Shown: piece after piece, positions 48,792 to 59,711 of the stretch | How positions within the stretch are numbered: position 1 is the stretch's first letter | Layout: each line of letters begins with the position of its first letter | From: Gnetum montanum | Taxonomy: Eukaryota > Streptophyta > Gnetopsida > Gnetales > Gnetaceae | Reading direction: 5' to 3' | Length of the DNA stretch: 64,000 nt | NCBI GenBank assembly: GCA_015680685.1 | Contig: MNCI01034664.1 | Location: 619,885-683,884, forward strand | The notes under the pieces: model-generated | What the model was told of the DNA's origin: nothing | The model's input: only the letters and a program-made list of their open reading frames with translations | Database searches by the model: none | Made by a program: the position numbers and the translations under genes

Positions 48792-49704
48792 TGATGAGTG
48801 TCAAAGTGTTGTGTCAATGGGCCCCTATTGATGATGTCCCATTTACGTGATGTTGCCCCATCAATGGGGCCATGTTGACATAGTGTTTGCTACATTGATA
48901 GAGCCCCATTAACGTAGCCCTAGAGCCAAAACTATAAATACGAGCTTCCAACTATGTTTATGGGCATCAAATTCATATTAGTAGCAAAGCTCTTGTAGTT
49001 TGTCTATTTAAAAGTTAGAATATTTTTCTCAAGTGCCCATAGCAAGAGTCATTGAGTGTACAGATCTTTATTCAAGCACTATTGTACCTAAACCACACCA
49101 GTGTATACAACAATAAAGATGAACTTCTTGATAAACCTTGCAGCATTCTGGATAGCTTAAATGCTTTATTTATGCATTCATTATTTTTATTAAATATTCA
49201 ACCAATTAAGCTAAATTAGACTTTAATCAATTAAGCTAAATAGATTAAGAACATAAGTACATCCACTTCAAGTGTAAACACGTATTTACTTGGTAATCCC
49301 AACAGTGTTATGGCTTGGTGCACCTAGAAGTGTAGCACTTAGTAACCTAGTAGTGGATACGTGGGTTCAGGATGTGTACAGAAAGTGGAACTAGATGCTA
49401 TGTTAGGACTAGCTAGAGACTAGTTAGTTAAATTAAATTAGTCATTAAATTACTTCATCTCTCTCTTTAAGCATCAAAACCATAAAACATAAAATGATAA
49501 ATATCATATGCCTCGATTACACTTAACTATACCTTTGTACTTCACAGGTATAATTGGGAAGACAATGAATGACCTTAGGGAAAGATTCACTTTCTAGAAC
49601 ACTAATGCATTGGAAACTAGAGAGTTCATGAAATTCAACTAGATCATGCATGAACACTTTATGATTCATATGGTTGGATGTAGGGGTACCTTCATTGCTC
49701 ATTA
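48792..49704 (+). mobile_element. 3' LTR of C
   Basis: Follows the polypurine tract TTGTGGGGGTA (48781-48791) and starts TGATGAGTGTCAAAGTGTTG. TATAAATA is at 48933-48940. The end has decayed from CTCATCA to CTCATTA. Gene X of T resumes 31 bp later. Confidence 0.92.
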
Positions 49705-49735
49705 GTTTCCATCATCCCTAGCATTGAACTTGCCA

Positions 49736-52700
49736 TGGCACCTAAGCAGTGAGGGGGAAAGAGCAGAAATCCTACAATCCATAAGATGGATGAGCATTCT
49801 AGGGAGTTGTCAGAGGTTCCTAGGCCTATCTCCATTCAAGCCTCATTCGTCACCACTCTGAGGGAAGTATTTCCACCTATTTTTTCTTTTATTTGTAGCT
49901 ATTTTCTATGCTTCTTTCATGTTTTTTTTTACCACATGTGGGGCTGTTTTTCTCAAATCTACGTTGATAAAGGGGGTATATTAAAATTCTGTCAAAATCC
50001 CACCTCTTATTTTGGCCATTTTCACATGGATCCATGGTTGTTTTTTTTTTCTTTGTTTATTTTGTTTTATTTTTTACCTTAATAGACTTAATTTTTAGAA
50101 TCAATCCTATTGTTTTTGTGCTTTTTCCCAAAATTTTAGGGTATGGCCATTTTTTTTATCTAGGCCAAAGTATTCATCAAAATTCAATTTCAATGAAGTC
50201 CTACCCCACAAATTTGGTGAGCTTTCTAATGGGCATTGATCATTTCTACTATTTTTGTTATGTTTTCATGGCTATATTAAGTTGGGCTTTAGGATTTTTA
50301 ACTTTTTACATGAACAAGCAAGCAATATTTTGTATATTTTCTTAAGCAAAAAGCTACATATTTTCAAAATATAATGTTATGGGTTCGTAGCCCTTCATTT
50401 AATCTTTCCAATAGATGTTGTCTCATTTAATTTGGCCTTGAAACAATAAAGTTATGGTTGTTTTCCTAACATTGCGCAATTAGGTTTCTCATGTTATTTT
50501 TGTAATTTCATGTAATCTTGGAAATTGTTTCTAAGTAAACAACAAAGGTTCTGGCTATTTTCTATATATGGTTGAGTAGGTCTTGGCTTCAACCTTTCAA
50601 TGGAAGTAGAATCACTTTGATTGGACTTAAAACGGATTTTCCACAAATTTTTTACTAAGCATGTGTAATGAGGATGTTTGTGCCATTTTCATATTATTAT
50701 CCAAATTGATGAATTTTTCTTACATAAATGACAAAGGTTTTGAATTGTTTCTAAGCATGGGTGCTATAGATCAGTTTAAGCTTTCAAATGATGGTGGAAT
50801 CACTCCATTTGGAGCTCAATAAATTTTTGGCAAATTTTTTACCATCCCTACATGAAAAGAGGTTAATGGTGATGACTATGGCTTTGGCTAAAATTTGGTT
50901 ATGTTTTATGTAGATATGTTTACACATTTTTGATTATAATGGTCATGGCTATAAGGTTGATAATTTTAGGATTCTTTTGGTGGGGGAATCACTGAAATCG
51001 AAGCATAAATGAATTTTTAATGAATTTTTTGGCTATGATTGTGTGAACAAGGAAAAATTATGGTTATAGCATATTACCCATTTGGAAATGGAAGTGTTTG
51101 ATATGTATAACTTATGTTTTTATTTTGTCAACATGTAAAACTAATGCCTAATTTTTTAAAGAAGAGTAAATGCTTTTTCTATTTTTAGCAAATTTTTTAC
51201 TATGGCTACATGGTTTTTTCTAAGTTTATGATGCTTTTTCTAAATTTGTGCATAGTTTAGATGTTTTTTCCAAATTTATGCACTCTTTGCATAATTTAGA
51301 GGTTAAAATTATGCTTGATTTTTCTAAATTTGTGCTAAACTTATGCATAACTTTGCATAATTTAGATGTTTATTCTAAACTCATGCTTACTTTTTTAAAA
51401 AAAAAAAAGTATGCATAATTTAGATGCTATTTTCTAAATTTATGCATAACTTAGACCAAGGTTTAGTTCTGGGAATAATGTTTTGGCTATGACAATTTGG
51501 TATGGTAATAATGCTTTTATTGAATTCCTTAAGCTAAATTAGATAAACACCTTAGAGCTTTTTACAGAGGCTAATTTCACCTCTGACTAGATGTTTTTTT
51601 CTAAATCTGCTAAGTAATTCCATAATGTAAGGCTACACAAGGTTGTAATAATGTTTTCTTGTGAATTCCTTAAGATAATTTAGATAAACACCTTAGAGCT
51701 TTTTATAGGGGCTAATTTCAACTTTGATTATATGTTTTTTTTTATAGGGACTAATTTCAACTTTGATTATATGTTTTTTTTTTCTAAATCTACTAAGTAA
51801 TTTCATAATGTAAGGCTACACAAGATTGTAATAATGTTTTCTTATGAATTCCTTAAGCTAATTTAGATAAACAAATTAGACCTTTTTACAGAGGCTAATT
51901 TCACCTCCAACTAGATGTTTTTTTCTAAATCTACTAAGTAATTCCAATTGGTCACAATGTTTTTTCTTTGCTTCATGTAGGGTCTTTTTGAGGCCTGTCC
52001 TCATCATCGTGGAGTTGGTGGGTATCTTGTGCTACATTGGTCACTTCAAGACCAACACCCCACCACATGACATGCCTTTCGGGAAGCTCTTGTTGTGGTT
52101 CCAGCCTTGAGCAAGGGACTTCCTTGCCTACCTCCTTAGGAACTTTAGTTTGATTTTGAGGTCACACTTGTCCATGGATGTCACTGGGATTGTTGTGGAG
52201 ACCTTGTTGCCTTGGGCATCTAGCCTAATCATCAAATTCATTACTAACAAGCCACCTTCTAAGATAGCAAGGGGATCAGTAGATGCCATAAGCCCATGCT
52301 ACCTTACAGAGATATGGATGATGCCAAAGTATAGTCAATATGATGCTGACAATACTCTAATGGTGGCACATAGAGCCTACACAGTATTCTAGAACCCACT
52401 CGTCACTATGTATTGTCTACAGGGGTTAGAAGGGTTATTATAATGCTTTTATGTTTTGGCTTGACTACCTTTCCTAATTTCATTAGTTTTGTAACTTCTT
52501 GTAGGTACAAGGTCAATGAATAGGGTTTGATCATCAACAATCAAATCTTGGTAGTGGCACAAACTGCTTTGGATGAATTCACCAAGAGTCCTTAGATCAA
52601 AAATATTGTGTATCAATAGTTAATAGGGGACTTTGATGCATACACCTCAAGATTCAACCTCATATACAAGACATGCAAGGATGATAGGACAATGCACAAT

Positions 52701-55458
52701 TGGTGGGTAGATGCTAATAGCATGGATTAGACCCTTGTAGCTAGGACCTCCACTTAAACCACATCATAGAAGAGAATGAAAGGTAAGCGTAAAGACTATA
52801 TTTTTTAGTGTTTCATGCATTTAAGTATTCTATTTCTTTGCCTAGTTTTTAAAATTGCTCAAGTTGATGCTAAACTTTGGTTGTTGCTTCGTAGGACCTT
52901 CCACCTTGGCTAATGTCACTATACCACTTTCAGGTTCACGTCATGAGGATACCCTCGTCTTGAAGTTTAGTGAGGTGACATCAACACAAGAGTGGCTAAA
53001 GGAATAGGTGCCTGGGTATGTTCAAGCAAACATCTAGTGTGTAGGTTTACTTGATGTATTCATGACACCTATCCTTTCCATTCCTACTGTAGAGATGTTG
53101 CATGTCATCAACTCCTTTAATGAGAAGGTTGGCTATTTTAGCTACATCATCCAAGATGTGAAGGTGAACATGGATGTAGGTGTGGGCCTCTTCCATGACT
53201 TATTCGAAGTCCTTGCTGATGAAGCAAAGGTACCCACTAGGACAGTAAGGGAAATGGGCCATTGAGATGAACTTTTGAAGTGTCTTGGTGCCAACATGGA
53301 CCACTCTATAATTTCAATGAATAGCTTCATGAACCCTAATGTAAAGAAATCATACCCTTTGTTAAGGTCGCATGTGTTTCCCAAACTATTATCACAAAAG
53401 AAGGTAATCGGCCTAGCATAAGTGTGGACCTTTAAGAAGGTCTTGGTGAAGCACATCAGATTTGATTAGGTAGTTGCTTTAGCTATTGGGCTTCAAGAGG
53501 AGATTCTTAGACTTCGTACTAACACCTCTACAATAATCCATATTCACTTTACATTTTTTGCAAGTTATCTAAAGAGATTTGCAAAGTTTCTAATGGCATA
53601 TAGGAATGGGCAATGGGTTTTCCAAAATCCAAGATAATTTTATAGGCCTTGGATAAAGCACATTTATCCAAAAGTGCAAGCCTAGAATCCACCAGAGGAA
53701 ATGGATGATACATTATCTATCACCACTAAGAATCTCGATGTTAGGCAATATGAGTCTCTTGATAGTACTAATGACAATGAGCCTCTCATGTTTCCCGCTA
53801 GTGTCTAGGATGTCAAATGATGACATATGAAGGTCACAGGGCTAGCTAGGGAGAAACTAAAGAGGCCTATGGAGGAGGCACCCCTTGCATTAGACCAGCC
53901 TACCCCAAAGAAGCTTAAGTTTAAGCTTAGGCCATCACAACAAGTAGTTATAGATATGCTTTGTTTCATTATTTCATGTTTTAAAGTTTATGGCTACTTC
54001 ATGGTTTGATGCATTAACCCATTTTCTATGTGCTATGGTTGTAGACAAACATTAGGCCATGGAAGCCCAATTTACTATGGAGGCAGAACAAAGGCATGTA
54101 GAAGAGACACTCCTAAAGCAACTTGTGGTTGAAGGGCTTGTTAATGTAGATATAAATGATCTAGATGTCTTGTTTGATGAGGTGATACCATCTACATCCC
54201 CCATCATCATCCCTAAGAAGGAAGAGGAGGAGGAGCTATGTATGGCCATGCCTTAATATTTTCATTATATCTCATTGTTTATCTTTGGTATTCATCCTAA
54301 CCTTTCAATGATTGTTATGCTTACAGTAGTCCTTAAGCCACTAGTACAAGCTCCTATCCTAAAATTTCATGTGAAACCATGGGTAGAGACTCTAGAAAAA
54401 GTGGAGTTCATGCATGGGATGGCTAAGGGCATCATAGAATGATTTTTTCCCCAAGATAGGTAAGGATTTTGTTTTATGCTTTAGTTGCAGGCTATGCTTG
54501 CGTTATGGCTATCTTAGGTTGTGCATTATGTTTTATGGTTGCATTTTATGCTTATGTAGTGCCTTTTATGGAGTCGGACCCTAGTAGAGACATGGAGATA
54601 GACTCCTTACCTAAGCTTCCCTTTGATATATCTAGTGTACCCATGAAGTTGTACGAGACTGCTACTAATTTAGCAATGTTATGTGCAAAAACTTCATGGG
54701 AGCTAGAGAGGTCCAATGAATTCCTATGGGAGGAAGCTATTTCCTTAAGGGAAAAGACTCAATGGCAAGAGGATATTCTTAGAGATCTATAAGATTGTAA
54801 GGCCTCTGTGGAAGCCCAAGTGGCTAACTTAGGGGAATTGTGGACTAGGGAGATCATGTGGACTCGCTACTGGCATGTCGTTCAAGACAAAATAGTGATC
54901 CTATAGGAGATGGAAGAACAATGTATGTAGATGAACCTAATCTTCCAAAAGGCTGAGGATTGAAAGGATCACTATGCTTGGGTCCTAGAGTGGGGCAAGA
55001 CACAAAAGGACCAAAAGCAATAGTATAAGATGGATTGTGAGACCTACCTAAAGTGGCTCAAGGAGAAGTTGGTTAAATGGCACAAGAAAGAGCTATTCAT
55101 CTAAGGGATCTAGGTGAAGAGTGCTTATTAGCTTTTTTAAAGTACTTTCACAGTGGAGCAATCCTGTACTCTTCAAATTACCACTATTGCAGGTGAGACC
55201 TCCATAGCTATTGCTACCTAGGAGCCTCCTACTTGGACTATTATAGAACCTCTATCATTTGGAGGAGGGCCCTCCACTTCTATCCCTAAAGGTCATGGAG
55301 CCAGAATCCCCACAGGTTTAATATATTTTATGTTTTAGTTTTGGTTTTGATTTTGGTTACAAATTACTAATTGGCTATACATTTTTGCATTTCAGGCCTC
55401 AAGAGACATTCGTGGCCCTAATGGAAAGGGTGGGAATAACCCACCACTTCCTCCTTGA
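49736..55458 (+). pseudogene. Gene X: multi-exon gene antisense to element T
   Basis: Function unknown. The start is the ATG at 49736 (MAPKQ). Exon 2 opens at 51981 after TTTGCTTCATGTAG and encodes VFLRPVLIIVEL. Other likely acceptors end at 52504 (acttcttgtag), 52894 (ttgcttcgtag), 54044 (tggttgtag), 54326 (atgcttacag), 54559 (ttatgtag) and 55395 (gcatttcag). Clear donors are AAAG|GTAAGC at 52782/52783 and ATAG|GTAAGG at 54459/54460. The largest exon (from 52895) carries GLLDVFMTPILSIPTVEML, FPKLLSQKK and NGQWVFQ. Next come basic PKKLKFKLRPSQQ, acidic EGLVNVDINDLDVLFDEV, a coiled-coil end (NLAMLCAKTSWELERS, MNLIFQKAEDW) and the end NNPPLPP-stop at 55456-55458. Spliced length is roughly 900-1000 codons. 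About 15 stops, mostly TAG, make this copy a pseudogene, but similarity to X' (5249-8321) shows it was a real gene. Confidence 0.65.
49870..51980 (+). other. Long first intron of gene X, internally repetitive
   Basis: AT-rich, with no coding similarity, ending in the acceptor TTTTTCTTTGCTTCATGTAG. It contains degenerate units of about 180 bp at about 50530-51060 (ACAAAGGTT, then GGAATCACT, then AATTTTTTAC). Copies of a unit of about 45 bp, TTTTCTAAATTTATGCATAA, lie at 51200-51450. Three copies of AGAGCTTTTTACAGAGGCTA lie at 51553, 51692 and 51869. The exact donor is uncertain (GGAA|GTATTT near 49868). Confidence 0.55.
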
Positions 55459-56189
55459 CATGTTGCTTAGAAGCCTTCATGAGCTTAGCTTGTGGTCTAT
55501 CTAGTTTTGTTTTCATGTTGATGTCTATGCTTAGCCAAGATTATGTTGTAGATGATTATTATTCTTTGACATTTTTGCCACACTGTGTGGCCACGGATAT
55601 GTATGGATATGAACACTTTAACATTAAATATAAATATTTGGTTTCATTTTTTTGGCTGCATATCATGTTGTAGTAAACATTGTAAAAGTTAAGAATGGGT
55701 ATGTTAACTTTTTAGTTATAAAATCAAATAACTAATCGACGCGATAATAGGCTAAAAATAAGTATAATAAAAAAGATGTTTGGTAGCATTAGGTCATGTT
55801 GTGTGATTATGGCTACGTTGCTAGTTTAAGGTCATGGCGGGTCATACTACCAATTTAAAGTCTTAGTGGACTATGTTGTATGGTTACCATTTCTAGTTTA
55901 ACATCATGGCAAGTCATGATGCCAATTTAAGATCTTAGTGAACTAGTTGTAAAAACGAAGTATATTTATAAGGCTTTTTCAATGTTCATAACATAAGTAA
56001 AAATAAAGAGAGGTTGTAGCAAATAGGTTAAAAGCAAACAAACTTAGGCTACATGCATATGCTATGTGAATAAAGAGTAAAATAGCAAATGCATAAATAG
56101 ATATAATAAATCATCAAAGAAAAGTAAGGCTACATGGCTATCAATGCATCTGGTCATAGGGTCATGGGAAAGTTAAGGTAAACCTCACA
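55459..56189. repeat. T spacer with GCTAGTTTAAGG minisatellite (55800-55960)
   Basis: Four degenerate units (GCTAGTTTAAGGTCATGG, ACCAATTTAAAGTCTTAG and similar) lie between the end of gene X and the end of the T protease frame, as in B1 at 8430-8790. The rest is AT-rich without coding similarity. Confidence 0.7.
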
Positions 56190-59100
56190 TGTGCAGATTT
56201 TCGCTAATCTTTGTAAGATTAGGGAGTGAGTAAGGTCTACTTTGCATAAGCTTATATTCACCATCTCCTTCACTTACAATGTTAAATGGAAGTTAATCCC
56301 ATAATGTATCCCATTGCTTATCGCTATCATCATTGGCTTTCTTGGGTTTTTGCTCTTCATGGCTAGGATATTCTTCTTGAAGCTCCACTTTGAACCCTGG
56401 ATCTATGTTTACATTGTTGATAGCCAGGGAAATTGCATTATCACCATGAATGATGATTTCACCTTCCTTGTAAGAAAGGTGAAATTCTTGATGAATGGAA
56501 GAGGACATAGCTTGTAATTAAGCCAACAAAGATCTTCCTAGAAACAAGTTGAATCCTAGTATCTCTTCCACCACCAAGAAGTTGGTGGTTGTGGGGAACT
56601 ACTTCCCTACTACAAAATCCAAGGAGATAAACCTCTTGACGGTGACTCTTGATCCATTGAAAGACTTAAGAGCTATGGTGGTTGTAGGTTGTATCTACTC
56701 AGTTAAGGCCAAGCATTCAATAATGGTACATGGGATGACATTGGTTGTAGCTCCATCATCAACATGCACCTGATGGACTTTAAACTGTCCTATCTATATG
56801 GTTATGAATAAAGGGTTTGTAGTTACTTTTCCATTTTTTGGATTAACCTTGATTTCACTATTATGAAATGTTAAGGGTGTTAACTTCTCCCCCCTTGGCA
56901 AGGGAGGAATCATCACTACCTGGATGCCTTTCTTGTTAGTGGAAATGTCCTCACTAATGTGGATGGAAGTCAACAATTTGACTAGCACCTCTTGATATAT
57001 GGCAAAAGTCATGATCAGGTCATACAAGCTTAAGGTTATATTCTTTTGCTTAATGGATTGTCTAACTTGATCCATTGCACTAAGGAAGTTTTTATCGTTG
57101 GTAGTAGGCTTGTCGCCCTGGTTGTTGTTCACTTCCTTCATGCATGCCAAAATGCTAACTTTGGCTTTAGGCTATGGCTTGCTAGTTGAAGGGATTGGGG
57201 TAGAGAAGGTCATGTGTATAATCAAAATGGGAGAGGGCTTTGGTGGGCCCACTTCCTTTCGTGCCTCTATTTGCTTGTCACCCTTGTTATTAAGCTTTTG
57301 CTTACGCTTCTTCCTTTGTTTGGCCAAATGTTTTTGGTTGTCAACTATTAATTGTAAGGAAGAAGCAATAGCATTAGCCACCACAAGGGGTTATTGTGTA
57401 GTTGTTTGGGCTATGGCTAGTTGCATTGTGTTAGGCTGGGGGACCTTGATAACAAAAGGTTCCCTGGGAGGCATTCATGCTAGTACTCTTATGACACAGA
57501 GGGTTCTTGAGATATGGGAAGTTGAAGAAGCTCTTTTATCATGGAGGGGGTACTTGAATCATGAATGGTTCTCTTACAAGTCCCTAATTGTCATTAATAT
57601 TGAATGCTAAAATAACATAGGAGCTATCATTAGCATTCAATGGGTCCTTGTAGACCTACATCAACTAGTTTTGCAGCCAAACTAGGTTGGAAGCATCTAA
57701 GACCAACTCTCCCTTACCTATCATCCTTTGTAGGTGATCCTTTAATGCAAGGGAGAAGTTTGTGTCATGACCAGGCAGGTGATGATAATGGAAAAATCAA
57801 TCTAGCTTGAAATACTTAGGCAACTAGGGATCATTCTTCATTGCCCAAGTGGGATCTTTGGCTATTTCACATAGCCACTCATGTTTCTTTCAAGTGTCTT
57901 TGGTCATTTTTTTTTTGTTACATGTGCCCACTTTTTAATAGTTGCTCTGACAACTCTAATGGTTTCATAGGTAAGATAGTATATTTAGACCTATCCCTCC
58001 TTTCGAAGTTAGGTCTAGTTGTTGTTGATGTAGTGGTGCCAAAGGCCAATGGTTGGTTATTGTAGTCATTAGTAGGGACCTTGGGTGGATTGGCATTTAG
58101 CATGTACTTTGAAGTTTTTGTTTCTTTTGTCATAGTTGCTACAATCATGTTGTTATTTTTTTCTCTTTTCTTTATCTCTTCGAGTGTGTTGGTTTTTATA
58201 TGTTATATAGGCCAGATCATGACTAGACTCCATAGCATCCTCTATATTTTTAGTTTGAGAGAATGCCTGGCTAAGGGATTGTGGATCAAGGTAGTAGAGT
58301 TTAGACTTGATGGAGTCATTAATTGCTTCCTTAAATATGGCTAAAATATGAGCTTTAGCTATGGTCTCTAGTATTTTTTTTTGAGTAGTCCATTCCATCT
58401 ATAGATGAACTTCTGTATAGGTTCTAAGGGCCCTTGCTTGATCTTCATGAGTTGGTCAAGCATTGTGTCAAAATTCAAGTTATACTTGAAGCAATTGACA
58501 AACTAGGCAACCAAGTCCTCCAAAGAGGATATGGATCCTCTAGGTAATGCATGGTACCAATCAAGTGCATTCCTAGTCAAGGGCATAAGAAAAATCCTCA
58601 TGATGATATGAAGCCATGGCTACAAGAGTAAACATTCAGATCAAAATGTAATAAGGTGAGCATTAGGATCACCTTCTCCATTATATTTGGTAAATTGGGT
58701 AATAGGGACACTGGGAGGAAGTGTCAAGGGTGGGACTACAAGATTGATGGGATCATCCTAGTAGAAGTCCATAATCTTGACAATTTGTGAGGTAGAGACT
58801 TTAAGCCTTTTCAACTCCTCTATTAGGTCCTAGATCATTTGGAAGGCTTGATCCAATCCCTATGATAGCCCTGTTGGCTATGGGATTTGCACATATGGCT
58901 ATGGTGTTTATTGTGAGGCTTGTGTCCTAACTATGGATTGCAAGATGAAAGAAATAGGTTGTGTTATGGTTGTGGCTTCTGGGCCAAACAAAGAAAAGGA
59001 TGTCTATGCTAGTACTTGAGGCATAAATAGGATAAAGAAGGTGTATGACCCTTGTGTCACTTGGGGTCCCATGGTGGACCCCACATGAATAGTTAGTAGA

Positions 59101-59711
59101 TTTATGGTGGTAAAGACCATTGTTGATGGATTTATATATCGAGAATATGTTGTAAATGGAATTGGTGTGTTATAGGTTTTTATTTGTGGCATTGGCTGAG
59201 TTTGATGTGTGGCTATAACCAGTGTGGGATCCACTGTAGTAGGGTAGGAAGGAGTGGAAGATGGTGGCACCATGCCCATGGAGAAAACAAAAGCATTAGA
59301 GGAAGGTGTTGTGACCTTGAGGGATGTTTGTTGGAATAGTCCACCTAGGATGTTTTTAGGCTTAGATTTGGCCTTAAATTCATCCTCCTCTTCCTATTGT
59401 TCCTCAAATCTATGCTTGTCATCTTCCTCTTCCATGGCAATCAATTGGGCTAGGATGCAAGCATAGATGTTGTTAAGGGAAATTTGGTCATACAAGGAAG
59501 GGATGTACTCCTTCCCACTCCTATGTATAAGCTCAAACTCCCTCTTGACCTTTACTTCTCTACATGGAATTTACATCCCTACCTATATTTTAGCATAAAT
59601 GAAGTTATAACGATCTTCATTTATGGCTACAAAATCAAGACTCTTCCCTCTAATCCTCAAAGATCACCTACACTCAATGATGGTAGGGTTTTTGGGATCA
59701 TAGACCCTCAT
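56190..59711 (-). pseudogene. Tat-like gag-protease (T)
   Basis: Homologue of B1 9040-12718. A plausible start is the ATG at 59711 (MRVYDPKNPTII). Gag core at about 58610-58430: LTRNALDWYHALPRGSISSL and LMKIKQGPLEPIQKFIY. Protease at about 57150-56520: LSLYDLIMTFAIYQEVLVKL, then the active-site loop VHVDDGATTNVIP (family consensus VDNGSALNV), then LGFNLFLGRSLLA and SSIHQEFHLSYKEGEIIIHG at 56508-56440. After this, similarity to B1 continues to about 56185 (SRPYSLPN) and ends at a donor-like TGTGAG|GTTTAC. There are TAG stops and frame changes throughout. Confidence 0.85.

Larger units (their letters stand above)
35807..49704 (+). mobile_element. Athila-like element C, 13.9 kb including nested solo LTR
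   Basis: LTRs at 35807-36750 and 48792-49704 begin TGATGAGTGTCAAAGTG and are closely similar. Order: LTR, PBS, gag, PR-RT-RNH-IN, non-coding spacer, ORF3 (interrupted by S), polypurine tract, LTR. The flanking 5-mers ATTTT (35802-35806) and GTTTC (49705-49709) differ only by C-T/G-A type changes and are probably a decayed target duplication. The RT motif FMDDFS is typical of Athila. C is more decayed than A. Confidence 0.92.

Noticed and set aside
49736-55458. Alternative genetic code with TAG read as an amino acid
   Set aside because: TAG/CTA excess is present on both strands and in non-coding repeats, with frame changes and lost catalytic residues. Methylation-driven decay explains it.
49736-55458. 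Gene X as a host gene unrelated to the transposon
   Set aside because: The same gene lies at the same place, orientation and minisatellite context in a second element (B1), so it travels with the family.
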